Assembly: GCA_950022655.1 (NCBI GenBank)
Contig: OX465580.1
Location: forward strand, 853,122-917,121
Length of the DNA: 64,000 bases
Reading direction: 5' to 3'
Origin: Alentia gelatinosa
Lineage: Eukaryota > Annelida > Polychaeta > Phyllodocida > Polynoidae
This document shows positions 10,803-24,546 of this stretch, in pieces. A model generated the notes under the pieces. It was not told the origin of the DNA. It searched no databases and saw only the letters and a program-made list of their open reading frames with translations. Positions within the stretch are counted from its first letter, which is position 1, and each line of letters opens with the position of its first letter. Both the position numbers and the translations under genes were made by a program.

Positions 10803-13747
10803 GGGGTGCACGTAGTGGACGACTGACTGACTTCTGTACGGGGTGCACGTAGTGGGCGACTGACTTCTGTACGGGGTGCACGTAGTGGGCGACTGACTTC
10901 TGTACGGGGTGCACGTAGTGGGCGACTGACTGACTTCTGTACGGGGTGCACGTAGTGGGCGACTGACTTCTGTACGGGGTGCACGTAGTGGACGACTGAC
11001 TGACTTCTGTACGGGGTGCACGTAGTGGGCGACTGACTGACTTCTGTATGGGGTGCACGTAGTGGGCGACTGACTTCTGTACGGGGTGCACGTAGTGGGC
11101 GACTGACTTCTGTACGGGGTGCACGTAGTGGGCGACTGACTGACTTCTGTACGGGGTGCACGTAGTGGGCGACTGACTGACTTCTGTACGGGGTGCACGT
11201 AGTGGGCGACTGACTGACTTCTGTACGGGGTGCACGTAGTGGGCGACTGACTTCTGTACGGGGTGCACGTAGTGGGCGACTGACTGACTTCTGTACGGGG
11301 TGCACGTAGTGGGCGACTGACTTCTGTACGGGGTGCACGTAGTGGACGACTGACTTCTGTACAGGGTGCACGTAGTGGACGACTGACTTCTGTACGGGGT
11401 GCACGTAGTGGACGACTGACTGACTTCTGTATGGGGTGCACGTAGTGGACGACTGACTTCTGTACGGGGTGCACGTAGTGGGCGACTGACTGACTTCTGT
11501 ACGGGGTGCACGTAGTGGGCGACTGACTGACTTCTGTACGGGGTGCACGTAGTGGGCGACTGACTTCTGTACGGGGTGCACGTAGTGGGCGACTGACTGA
11601 CTTCTGTACGGGGTGCACGTAGTGGACGACTGACTGACTTCTGTACGGGGTGCACGTAGTGGGCGACTGACTGACTTCTGTACGGGGTGCACGTAGTGGA
11701 CGACTGACTGACTTCTGTACGGGGTGCACGTAGTGGGCGACTGACTGACTTCTGTACGGGGTGCACGTAGTGGACGACTGACTGACTTCTGTACGGGGTG
11801 CACGTAGTGGGCGACTGACTTCTGTACGGGGTGCACGTAGTGGACGACTGACTGACTTCTGTACGGGGTGCACGTAGTGGGCGACTGACTGACTTCTGTA
11901 CGGGGTGCACGTAGTGGGCGACTGACTTCTGTACGGGGTGCACGTAGTGGGCGACTGACTGACTTCTGTACGGGGTACATGTAGTGGGCGACTGACTGAC
12001 TTCTGTACGGGGTGCACGTAGTGGGCGACTGACTGACTTCTGTACGGGGTGCACGTAGTGGAGGACTGACTGACTTCTGTACGGGGTGCATGTAGTGGAC
12101 GACTGACTTCTGTACGGGGTGCACGTAGTGGACGACTGACTGACTTCTGTACGGGGTGCACGTAGTGGGCGACTGACTGACTTCTGTACGGGGTGCACGT
12201 AGTGGACGACTGACTGACTTCTGTACGGGGTGCACGTAGTGGGCGGCTGACTTCTGTACGGGGTGCACGTAGTGGACGACTGACTTCTGTACGGGGTGCA
12301 CGTAGTGGGCGACTGACTGACTTCTGTACGGGGTGCACGTAGTGGGCGGCTGACTTCTGTACGGGGTGCACGTAGTGGACGACTGACTTCTGTACGGGGT
12401 GCACGTAGTGGGCGACTGACTGACTTCTGTACGGGGTGCACGTAGTGGACGACTGACTGACTTCTGTACGGGGTACACGTAGTGGGTGACTGACTGACTT
12501 CTGTACGGGGTACACGTAGTGGGTGACTGACTGACTTCTGTACGGGGTACACGTAGTGGACGACTGACTTCTGTACGGGGTGCACGTAGTGGGCGACTGA
12601 CTGGCTTCTGTACGGGGTGCACGTAGTGGACGACTGACTGACTTCTGTACAGGGTGCACGTAGTGGGCGACTGACTTCTGTACGGGGTGCACGTAGTGGG
12701 CGACTGACTGACTTCTGTACAGGGTGCACGTAGTGGGCGGCTGACTTCTGTACGGGGTGTACGTAGTGGACGACTGACTGACTTCTGTACAGGGTGCACG
12801 TAGTGGGCGGCTGACTTCTGTACGGGGTGCACGTAGTGGACGACTGACTGACTTCTGTACAGGGTGCACGTAGTGGGCGGCTGACTTCTGTACGGGGTGC
12901 ACGTAGTGGACGACTGACTGACTTCTGTACAGGGTGCACGTAGTGGGCGGCTGACTTCTGTACGGGGTGCACGTAGTGGACGACTGACTTCTGTACGGGG
13001 TGCACGTAGTGGGCGACTGACTGACTTCTGTATGGGGTGCACGTAGTGGACGACTGACTGACTTCTGTACGGGGTGCACGTAGTGGGTGACTGACTTCTG
13101 TACGGGGTGCACGTAGTGGGCGACTGACTGACTTCTGTACGGGGTGCACGTAGTGGACGACTGACTGACTTCTGTACGGGGTACACGTAGTGGGTGACTG
13201 ACTTCTGTACGGGGTGCACGTAGTGGACGACTGACTGACTTCTGTACGGGGTGCACGTAGTGGGCGGCTGACTTCTGTACGGGGTGCACGTAGTGGACGA
13301 CTGACTTCTGTACGGGGTGCACGTAGTGGGCGACTGACTGACTTCTGTACGGGGTGCACGTAGTGGACGACTGACTGACTTCTGTACGGGGTGCACGTAG
13401 TGATGACTGACTGACTTCTGTACGGGCTGCACGTAGTGGACGACTGACTGACTTCTGTACGGGGTGCACGTAGTGGTGACTGACTGACTTCTGTACGGGG
13501 TACACGTAGTGGACGACTGACTTCTGTACGGGGTGCACGTAGTGACTGACTGACTTCTGTACGGGGTGCACGTAGTGGGCGACTGACTGACTTCTGTACG
13601 GGGTGCACGTAGTGGGTGACTGACTGACTTCTGTACGGGGTGCACGTAGTGGGCGACTGACTTCTGTACGGGGTGCACGTAGTGACTGACTGACTTCTGT
13701 ACGGGGTGCACGTAGTGGGCGACTGACTGACTTCTGTACAGGGTGCA
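10803..13747. repeat. Minisatellite array 2, 33/37-bp unit
   Basis: About 83 copies of the same unit as array 1, between spacer copies 1 and 2. It starts abruptly after TTTTCCC and ends at CAGGGTGCA. The first 235-240 bp match the start of array 3 exactly. The last few hundred bases match the end of array 1 in variant order (TGATGACTGA, GGGCTGCA, TGGTGACTGA, GGGTACACG), showing the arrays were copied together with the spacer. At 12711-12990 a 70-bp dimer (CAGGGTGC unit with GGGCGGCT, then GGACGACT unit) repeats four times. Confidence 0.97.
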
Positions 13748-15962
13748 GTACTGGGCGGGCTTTTCGCGGGAAGCTGAAAACGCTTCAACTGCTGCCCACC
13801 TTTCACAGAGGAGACCTGGCCGATGTGTCCCCGATGACCGAGTGGCGCCTGGTCTGAATTCTGAACGATAACATCGCCATTCTTCTTCAAGTTCCGCGTA
13901 TCTCTGCTGAAAACCGCGCTCACAAACAAACGTCCTCTGTCCTCTTCTGGGCATGCGCGGAACGTCAACTCAAACCACCTGACATGAGCCAGCAGTTACC
14001 CCTTTTTCACGGGGGCTACACAGAGTAAACATTTAACCCTTTATCACGGAGGGCTTCTCAGAGTAAACATTTAACCCTTTATCACGGGGGCTACTCAGAG
14101 TAAACATTTAACCCTTTATCACGGGGGCTACTCAGAGTAAACATTTAACCCTTTATCACGGGGGGCTACACAGAGTACACATTTAACCCTTTATCACGGG
14201 GGGCTACACAGAATACAACAGGGGCCTGGACTTGTCTTGATATCTCTACAACCTTGGCACAAGCGGTAAGGATTCGACAGGGTTACAAGCTTAGATGGCC
14301 CGGGACCAGTTTGATGATCTAGGATCCCGCATGAAGACCCTTTCCTGTATGCTACGGGCTCAACTTTATTCAACACCTATGGACGACCTTATGGAGACTA
14401 ATACTGTCTTAGTGAATTTGACCGTGCAATATGTCACATACTGATTAAATTTCGACATGTCATAATATCAAGAGACGTTTTTTCAGTATCAGATAGTAGT
14501 GGCATAAACAACACTTTATGTCACACCCGTGACATAAACAAATCCCATGTTAACCCTATGGTGTTTTTTTATTAGGGGTAGGATAAAAGATGTTATGTCA
14601 GGATTTGAGAGAATGGATGAACACATGCTTTCAATAACTAAAGTGTGATTAGAATATTTCTAAAAAGGCGTCATTATCTGGCTTCAAAAAGATCATTTCA
14701 GGACAATAATGTGGAAATTAGTTTAATCTTTGCTACTCCCAATCAGATCAATAATAAAGAGAGTTTGTGAGAAGGGAGGTGGAGGAGTGTTTCACCGCAT
14801 TGATAACGACAATAAAGTCAAATACACATCTACCGATTCAGGGTCGAACGATTAGTTCCCAGATCGTAAAGGAGTCGGTGAACTTGTCGCAGGCGAATTA
14901 CGTAAACCCTCGGCCCGTGTCGGCCGCCCAATCAAAGGCCATTATCCTACCCCTAATAAAAAACGCCATAGGTTTAACATTGACTCAATGTATTTGAAGG
15001 AGCGTTAATAAAGTGCTATTTATGCACCGAGGTGAATAAAAAAACTGACCAATCAGGGACCAGATAACGAAAGTAGATCCGACAGTGTCAACACGCTACT
15101 ATCATGGATAATTACCAAATTTTCTCTGTATATCGGTGAGATGGGGTAGGATAAATACAAAACCAAACTCGAGTTAGCCTTCTCAATGTTTATGCTACTC
15201 TGGTCAGGTCTGCTACTCACTACACTCGGCTATCGCCTCGTGTAGTAATACACAACCTGCCCATCGTGGCATAAACATTGACAAGGCTGACTCTCGTTTG
15301 GTTTCTTCTAATTATCCTACCCCTAATAAAAAACCGCCATAGACTTAACATAGGCAAATTTTATGTGGCAGGCCGTGACATAAAGTGTTTTTTTTATGCC
15401 ACTAGAGTAATAACATTATTGACCAATCAGAGAGCAGGATGTCAGCTACTATGAAAAAAGTTCTGTAGGTCGTTGAGTCAATATTTATCTTTTAGTAATA
15501 CAAAAACAGAGACGAGGTAGGATAAATACGAAACCGAACTCGATGTCAAGTCTAACTCTCGTTCGGTTTCTACTATTTACCAACGTTCTGTTGTCAGCAA
15601 CTGGATTTATCAACATGTTGATAAACTTTTGGCGACCGATTTAGGAACGTGGAACTACAACTTATCGGCGACAAAAGAACATCTTGAGCGGGTGGTTTCT
15701 CTAATCTATGGCTGACCCGTGCCGAGCTGTCCCACATCTACTGACTGGGGCCGACTCCGTTAGGGTGGCTCGCCTGACACAAATTACCGTCCCTTTGTCG
15801 CCGACAGACGCACACAGTGTTCTGAAATCGCGAGATGGGCATTGGGCTTTATGAAACGAGTTGTGAGGAGAGTTCAGGAACCAGCGCAGACAGGTGGGCG
15901 ACAATAAGAGCAGCGTCCCTACACGCGCCTTCCCGGCGTCCTCCGCGTCTCTTTGTTTTCCC
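13748..15962. repeat. 2,215-bp spacer, copy 2 of 3
   Basis: Copy of 8588-10802 at +5,160 bp. I see one substitution against copy 1 (GTTTAA near 14721, shared with copy 3) and none against copy 3. All sub-features are present: promoter-like end 13748-13990, 37-bp repeats 13997-14220, TIR element 14497-15404, hairpin 15159-15304, palindrome 15606-15625. Such identity across 2.2 kb means either a very recent duplication, active homogenisation, or an assembly artefact. Confidence 0.95.
14497..15404. mobile_element. TIR element, spacer copy 2
   Basis: Same element as 9337-10244, shifted by 5,160 bp. TA flanks and inverted GTGGCATAAA termini are intact. It was carried along by spacer duplication, not by independent insertion, because the flanking bases are also identical. 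Confidence 0.55.
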
Positions 15963-18900
15963 GGGGTGCACGTAGTGGACGACTGACTGACTTCTGTACG
16001 GGGTGCACGTAGTGGGCGACTGACTTCTGTACGGGGTGCACGTAGTGGGCGACTGACTTCTGTACGGGGTGCACGTAGTGGGCGACTGACTGACTTCTGT
16101 ACGGGGTGCACGTAGTGGGCGACTGACTTCTGTACGGGGTGCACGTAGTGGACGACTGACTGACTTCTGTACGGGGTGCACGTAGTGGGCGACTGACTGA
16201 CTTCTGTACGGGGTACACGTAGTGGACGACTGACTTCTGTACGGGGTGCACGTAGTGGGCGACTGACTGACTTCTGTACGGGGTACACGTAGTGGACGAC
16301 TGACTGACTTCTGTACGGGGTACACGTAGTGGGCGACTGACTGACTTCTGTACAGGGTACACGTAGTGGGCGACTGACTGACTTCTGTACGGGGTGCACG
16401 TAGTGGACGACTGACTGACTTCTGTACGGGGTGCACGTAGTGGGTGACTGACTTCTGTACGGGGTGCACGTAGTGGGCGACTGACTGACTTCTGTACAGG
16501 GTACACGTAGTGGGCGACTGACTGACTTCTGTACGGGGTGCACGTAGTGGACGACTGACTGACTTCTGTACGGGGTGCACGTAGTGGGTGACTGACTTCT
16601 GTACGGGGTGCACGTAGTGGGTGACTGACTGACTTCTGTACGGGGTGCACGTAGTGGACGACTGACTGACTTCTGTACGGGGTGCACGTAGTGGTGACTG
16701 ACTGACTTCTGTACGGGGTGCACGTAGTGGGCGACTGACTTCTGTACGGGGTGCACGTAGTGGGCGACTGACTTCTGTACGGGGTGCACGTAGTGGTGAC
16801 TGACTGACTTCTGTACGGGGTGCACGTAGTGGGCGACTGACTTCTGTATGGGGTGCACGTAGTGGACGACTGACTGACTTCTGTACGGGGTGCACGTAGT
16901 GGGCGACTGACTGACTTCTGTACGGGGTGCACGTAGTGGGCGACTGACTGACTTCTGTACGGGGTGCACGTAGTGGGCGACTGACTGACTTCTGTACGGG
17001 GTACACGTAGTGGGCGACTGGCTTCTGTACGGGGTGCACGTAGTGGGCGACTGACTTCTGTACGGGGTGCACGTAGTGGGCGACTGACTGACTTCTGTAC
17101 GGGGTGCACGTAGTGACTGACTGACTTCTGTACGGGTTGCACGTAGTGGGCGACTGACTTCTGTACGGGGTGCACGTAGTGGACGACTGACTTCTGTACG
17201 GGGTGCACGTAGTGGGCGACTGACTGACTTCTGTACGGGGTGCACGTAGTGGGGGACTGACTTCTGTACGGGGTGCACGTAGTGGGCGACTGACTGACTT
17301 CTGTACGGGGTGCACGTAGTGGGTGACTGACTGACTTCTGTACGGGGTGCACGTAGTGGGCGACTGACTTCTGTACGGGGTGCACGTAGTGGGCGACTGA
17401 CTTCTGTACGGGGTGCACGTAGTGGGCGACTGACTGACTTCTGTACGGGGTGCACGTAGTGGGCGACTGACTGACTTCTGTACGGGGTGCACGTAGTGGG
17501 CGACTGACTTCTGTACGGGGTGCACGTAGTGGGCGACTGACTGACTTCTGTACGGGGTGCACGTAGTGGGCGACTGACTGACTTCTGTACGGGGTGCACG
17601 TAGTGGGTGACTGACTTCTGTACGGGGTGCACGTAGTGGACGACTGACTGACTTCTGTACGGGGTGCACGTAGTGGGCGGCTGACTTCTGTACGGGGTGC
17701 ACGTAGTGGACGACTGACTTCTGTACGGGGTGCACGTAGTGGGAGACTGACTGACTTCTGTACGGGGTGCACGTAGTGGGCGACTGACTGACTTCTGTAC
17801 GGGGTGCACGTAGTGGGCGACTGACTTCTGTACGGGGTGCACGTAGTGGACGACTGACTGACTTCTGTACGGGGTGCACGTAGTGGGCGACTGACTGAAT
17901 TCTGTACGGGGTGCACGTAGTGGACGACTGACTGACTTCTGTACGGGGTGTACGTAGTGGGTGACTGACTTCTGTACGGGGTGCACGTAGTGGGCGACTG
18001 ACTGACTTCTGTACGGGGTGCACGTAGTGGACGACTGACTTCTGTACGGGGTGCACGTAGTGGGCGACTGACTGACTTCTGTACGGGGTGCACGTAGTGG
18101 ACGACTGACTGACTTCTGTACGGGGTACACGTAATGGACGACTGACTGACTTCTGTACGGGGTGCACGTAGTGGGTGACTGACTGACTTTTGTACGGGGT
18201 GCACGTAGTGGGCGACTGACTTCTGTACGGGGTGCACGTAGTGGGCGACTGACTGACTTCTGTACGGGGTGCACGTAGTGGACGACTGACTGACTTCTGT
18301 ACGGGGTGCACGTAGTGGGCGACTGACTGACTTCTGTACGGGGTGCACGTAGTGGGCGACTGACTGACTTCTGTACGGGGTGCACGTAGTGGGTGACTGA
18401 CTTCTGTACGGGGTGCACGTAGTGGGCGACTGACTGACTTCTGTACGGGGTGCACGTAGTGGGCGACTGACTGACTTCTGTACGGGGTGCACGTAGTGGG
18501 TGACTGACTGACTTCTGTACGGGGTGCACGTAGTGGGTGACTGACTGACTTCTGTACGGGGTGCACGTAGTGGACGACTGACTGACTTCTGTACGGGGTG
18601 CACGTAGTGGGCGACTGACTGACTTCTGTACGGGGTGCACGTAGTGGGCGACTGACTGACTTCTGTACGGGGTGCACGTAGTGGGTGACTGACTGACTTC
18701 TGTACGGGGTGCACGTAGTGGGTGACTGACTGACTTCTGTACAGGGTGCACGTAGTGGGTGACTGACTTCTGTACGGGGTGCACGTAGTGGGTGACTGAC
18801 TGACTTCTGTACGGGGTGCACGTAGTGGGCGACTGACTGACTTCTTTACGGGGTGCACGTAGTGGACGACTGACTGACTTCTGTACAGGGTGCACGTAGT

Positions 18901-21900
18901 GGGTGACTGACTTCTGTACGGGGTGCACGTAGTGGACGACTGACTTCTGTACGGGGTGCACGTAGTGGGCGACTGACTGACTTCTGTACGGGGTGCACGT
19001 AGTGGGCGACTGACTTCTGTACGGGGTGCACGTAGTGGACGACTGACTGACTTCTGTACGGGGTGCACGTAGTGGACGACTGACTGACTTCTGTACGGGC
19101 TGCACGTAGTGGACGACTGACTGACTTCTGTACGGGGTGCACGTAGTGGGCGACTGACTGACTTCTGTACGGGGTGCACGTAGTGGGTGACTGACTGACT
19201 TCTGTACGGGGTGCACGTAGTGGGTGACTGACTGACTTCTGTACGGGGTGCACGTAGTGGACGACTGACTGACTTCTGTACGGGGTGCACGTAGTGGGCG
19301 ACTGACTGACTTCTGTACGGGGTGCACGTAGTGGGCGACTGACTGACTTCTGTACGGGGTGCACGTAGTGGGTGACTGACTGACTTCTGTACGGGGTGCA
19401 CGTAGTGGGTGACTGACTGACTTCTGTACAGGGTGCACGTAGTGGGTGACTGACTTCTGTACGGGGTGCACGTAGTGGGTGACTGACTGACTTCTGTACG
19501 GGGTGCACGTAGTGGACGACTGACTGACTTCTGTACAGGGTGCACGTAGTGGGTGACTGACTTCTGTACGGGGTGCACGTAGTGGACGACTGACTTCTGT
19601 ACGGGGTGCACGTAGTGGGCGACTGACTGACTTCTGTACGGGGTGCACGTAGTGGGCGACTGACTTCTGTACGGGGTGCACGTAGTGGACGACTGACTGA
19701 CTTCTGTACGGGGTGCACGTAGTGGACGACTGACTGACTTCTGTACGGGCTGCACGTAGTGGACGACTGACTGACTTCTGTACGGGGTGCACGTAGTGGG
19801 TGACTGACTTCTGTACGGGGTGCACGTAGTGGGCGACTGACTGACTTCTGTACGGGGTGCACGTAGTGGGCGACTGACTGACTTCTGTACGGGGTGCACG
19901 TAGTGGACGACTGACTGACTTCTGTACGGGGTGCACGTAGTGGGCGACTGACTTCTGTACGGGGTGCACGTAGTGGACGACTGACTGACTTCTGTACGGG
20001 GTGCACGTAATGGACGACTGACGTCTGTACGGGGTGCACGTAGTGGGCGACTGACTGACTTCTGTACGGGTTGCACGTAGTGGACGACTGACTTCTGTAC
20101 GGGGTGCACGTAGTGGACGACTGACTTCTGTACGGGGTGCACGTAGTGGGCGACTGACTTCTGTACGGGGTGCACGTAGTGGTGACTGACTGACTTCTGT
20201 ACGGGGTGCACGTAATGGGCGACTGACTGACTTCTGTACGGGGTGCACGTAATGGGCGACTGACTGACTTCTGTACGGGGTGCACGTAGTGGACGACTGA
20301 CTTCTGTACGGGCTGCACGTAGTGGGCGACTGACTGACTTCTGTACGGGGTGCACGTAGTGGGCGACTGACTTCTGTACGGGGTGCACGTAGTGGACGAC
20401 TGACTTCTGTACAGGGTGCACGAAGTGGGCGACTGACTGACTTCTGTACGGGGTGCACGTAGTGGACGACTGACTGACTTCTGTACGGGGTGCACGTAGT
20501 GGGCGACTGACTTCTGTACGGGGTGCACGTAGTGGTGACTGACTGACTTCTGTACGGGGTGCACGTAGTGGGCGACTGACTTCTGTACGGGGTGCACGTA
20601 GTGGGTGACTGACTTCTGTACGGGGTGCACGTAGTGGGCGACTGACTTCTGTACGGGGTGCACGTAGTGGTGACTGACTGACTTCTGTATGGGGTGCACG
20701 TAGTGGACGACTGACTTCTGTACGGGGTGCACGTAGTGGGCGACTGACTGACTTCTGTATGGGGTGCACGTAGTGGACGACTGACTGACTTCTGTACGGG
20801 GTGCACGTAGTGGGCGACTGACTTCTGTACGGGGTGCACGTAGTGGGCGACTGACTTCTGTACGGGGTGCACGTAGTGGTGACTGACTGACTTCTGTACG
20901 GGGTGCACGTAGTGGGCGACTGACTTCTGTACGGGGTGCACGTAGTGGGTGACTGACTTCTGTACGGGGTGCACGTAGTGGGCGACTGACTGACTTCTGT
21001 ACGGGGTGCACGTAGTGGGCGACTGACTGACTTCTGTACGGTGTGCACGTAGTGGGCGACTGACTTCTGTACGGGGTGCACGTAGTGGGTGACTGACTGA
21101 CTTCTGTACGGGGTGCACGTAGTGGGTGACTGACTGACTTCTGTACGGGGTGCACGTAGTGGGGGACTGACTTCTGTACGGGGTGCACGTAGTGGACGAC
21201 TGACTTCTGTACGGGGTGCACGTAGTGGGCGACTGACTGACTTCTGTACGGGGTGCACGTAGTGGACGACTGACTGACTTCTGTACGGGGTGCACGTAGT
21301 GGACGACTGACTTCTGTACGGGCTGCACGTAGTGGACGACTGACTTCTGTACGGGGTGCACGTAGTGGACGACTGACTTCTGTACGGGGTGCACGTAGTG
21401 GGTGACTGACTGACTTCTGTACGGGGTGCACGTAGTGGGTGACTGACTGACTTCTGTACGGGGTGCACGTAATGGACGACTGACTGACTTCTGTACGGGG
21501 TGCACGTAGTGGACGACTGACTGACTTCTGTACGGGGTGCACGTAGTGGGTGACTGACTGACTTCTGTACGGGGTGCACGTAGTGGGTGACTGACTTCTG
21601 TACGGGGTGCACGTAGTGGGCGACTGACTGACTTCTGTACGGGGTGCACGTAGTGGGCGACTGACTTCTGTACGGGGTGCACGTAATGGACGACTGACTG
21701 ACTTCTGTACGGGGTGCACGTAGTGGACGACTGACTGACTTCTGTACGGGGTGCACGTAGTGGGCGACTGACTGACTTCTGTACGGGCTGCACGTAGTGG
21801 GCGACTGACTGACTTCTGTACGGGGTGCACGTAGTGGACGACTGACTGACTTCTGTACGGGGTGCACGTAGTGGGTGACTGACTGACTTCTGTACGGGGT

Positions 21901-22331
21901 GCACGTAGTGGGCGACTGACTGACTTCTGTACGGGGTGCACGTAGTGGGCGACTGACTGACTTCTGTACGGGGTGCACGTAGTGGGCGACTGACTGACTT
22001 CTGTACGGGGTGCACGTAGTGGGTGACTGACTGACTTCTGTACGGGGTGCACGTAGTGGGTGACTGACTGACTTCTGTACGGGGTACACGTAGTGGACGA
22101 CTGACTTCTGTACGGGGTGCACGTAGTGACTGACTGACTTCTGTACAGGGTGCACGTAGTGGGCGACTGACTGACTTCTGTACGGGGTGCATGTAGTGGG
22201 TGACTGACTGACTTCTGTACGGGGTACACGTAGTGGACGACTGACTTCTGTACGGGGTGCACGTAGTGACTGACTGACTTCTGTACGGGGTGCACGTAGT
22301 GGGCGACTGACTGACTTCTGTACAGGGTGCA
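15963..22331. repeat. Minisatellite array 3, 33/37-bp unit
   Basis: About 180 copies of the unit, between spacer copies 2 and 3. It includes a 650-bp block duplication: GGGCTGCACG at 19098 and 19748, and the same unit series starting at 18841 and 19491, apart from CTTCTTTACG against CTTCTGTACG. It also contains CACGTAATGG variants (18121-18133, 20007, 20211, 20250, 21470, 21685) that are rare in array 1. The minus strand has a 2,283-codon frame (22552 to 15701) crossing the entire array, which follows from the absence of TTA, CTA and TCA in the unit. Confidence 0.97.
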
Positions 22332-24546
22332 GTACTGGGCGGGCTTTTCGCGGGAAGCTGAAAACGCTTCAACTGCTGCCCACCTTTCACAGAGGAGACC
22401 TGGCCGATGTGTCCCCGATGACCGAGTGGCGCCTGGTCTGAATTCTGAACGATAACATCGCCATTCTTCTTCAAGTTCCGCGTATCTCTGCTGAAAACCG
22501 CGCTCACAAACAAACGTCCTCTGTCCTCTTCTGGGCATGCGCGGAACGTCAACTCAAACCACCTGACATGAGCCAGCAGTTACCCCTTTTTCACGGGGGC
22601 TACACAGAGTAAACATTTAACCCTTTATCACGGAGGGCTTCTCAGAGTAAACATTTAACCCTTTATCACGGGGGCTACTCAGAGTAAACATTTAACCCTT
22701 TATCACGGGGGCTACTCAGAGTAAACATTTAACCCTTTATCACGGGGGGCTACACAGAGTACACATTTAACCCTTTATCACGGGGGGCTACACAGAATAC
22801 AACAGGGGCCTGGACTTGTCTTGATATCTCTACAACCTTGGCACAAGCGGTAAGGATTCGACAGGGTTACAAGCTTAGATGGCCCGGGACCAGTTTGATG
22901 ATCTAGGATCCCGCATGAAGACCCTTTCCTGTATGCTACGGGCTCAACTTTATTCAACACCTATGGACGACCTTATGGAGACTAATACTGTCTTAGTGAA
23001 TTTGACCGTGCAATATGTCACATACTGATTAAATTTCGACATGTCATAATATCAAGAGACGTTTTTTCAGTATCAGATAGTAGTGGCATAAACAACACTT
23101 TATGTCACACCCGTGACATAAACAAATCCCATGTTAACCCTATGGTGTTTTTTTATTAGGGGTAGGATAAAAGATGTTATGTCAGGATTTGAGAGAATGG
23201 ATGAACACATGCTTTCAATAACTAAAGTGTGATTAGAATATTTCTAAAAAGGCGTCATTATCTGGCTTCAAAAAGATCATTTCAGGACAATAATGTGGAA
23301 ATTAGTTTAATCTTTGCTACTCCCAATCAGATCAATAATAAAGAGAGTTTGTGAGAAGGGAGGTGGAGGAGTGTTTCACCGCATTGATAACGACAATAAA
23401 GTCAAATACACATCTACCGATTCAGGGTCGAACGATTAGTTCCCAGATCGTAAAGGAGTCGGTGAACTTGTCGCAGGCGAATTACGTAAACCCTCGGCCC
23501 GTGTCGGCCGCCCAATCAAAGGCCATTATCCTACCCCTAATAAAAAACGCCATAGGTTTAACATTGACTCAATGTATTTGAAGGAGCGTTAATAAAGTGC
23601 TATTTATGCACCGAGGTGAATAAAAAAACTGACCAATCAGGGACCAGATAACGAAAGTAGATCCGACAGTGTCAACACGCTACTATCATGGATAATTACC
23701 AAATTTTCTCTGTATATCGGTGAGATGGGGTAGGATAAATACAAAACCAAACTCGAGTTAGCCTTCTCAATGTTTATGCTACTCTGGTCAGGTCTGCTAC
23801 TCACTACACTCGGCTATCGCCTCGTGTAGTAATACACAACCTGCCCATCGTGGCATAAACATTGACAAGGCTGACTCTCGTTTGGTTTCTTCTAATTATC
23901 CTACCCCTAATAAAAAACCGCCATAGACTTAACATAGGCAAATTTTATGTGGCAGGCCGTGACATAAAGTGTTTTTTTTATGCCACTAGAGTAATAACAT
24001 TATTGACCAATCAGAGAGCAGGATGTCAGCTACTATGAAAAAAGTTCTGTAGGTCGTTGAGTCAATATTTATCTTTTAGTAATACAAAAACAGAGACGAG
24101 GTAGGATAAATACGAAACCGAACTCGATGTCAAGTCTAACTCTCGTTCGGTTTCTACTATTTACCAACGTTCTGTTGTCAGCAACTGGATTTATCAACAT
24201 GTTGATAAACTTTTGGCGACCGATTTAGGAACGTGGAACTACAACTTATCGGCGACAAAAGAACATCTTGAGCGGGTGGTTTCTCTAATCTATGGCTGAC
24301 CCGTGCCGAGCTGTCCCACATCTACTGACTGGGGCCGACTCCGTTAGGGTGGCTCGCCTGACACAAATTACCGTCCCTTTGTCGCCGACAGACGCACACA
24401 GTGTTCTGAAATCGCGAGATGGGCATTGGGCTTTATGAAACGAGTTGTGAGGAGAGTTCAGGAACCAGCGCAGACAGGTGGGCGACAATAAGAGCAGCGT
24501 CCCTACACGCGCCTTCCCGGCGTCCTCCGCGTCTCTTTGTTTTCCC
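22332..24546. repeat. 2,215-bp spacer, copy 3 of 3
   Basis: Copy of 8588-10802 at +13,744 bp. Unlike copies 1 and 2 it is not followed by the minisatellite: after TTTTCCC the sequence continues AGCAGCCTCTGGGCGCGG. The contrast fixes the array/spacer joint to one base and suggests this is the original right flank of the locus. Sub-features: promoter-like end 22332-22574, 37-bp repeats 22581-22804, TIR element 23081-23988, hairpin 23743-23888, palindrome 24190-24209. Confidence 0.95.
23081..23988. mobile_element. TIR element, spacer copy 3
   Basis: Same element as 9337-10244, shifted by 13,744 bp, with the same TA-flanked inverted termini and internal hairpin. No coding capacity for a transposase. 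Confidence 0.55.

Noticed and set aside
414..22552. Very long minus-strand proteins (up to 2,283 residues) from the 33/37-bp arrays
   Set aside because: All three minus frames are open because the unit lacks TTA, CTA and TCA. The same peptide cycle appears in every frame, which is not how coding sequence behaves. Kept only as a finding about composition.
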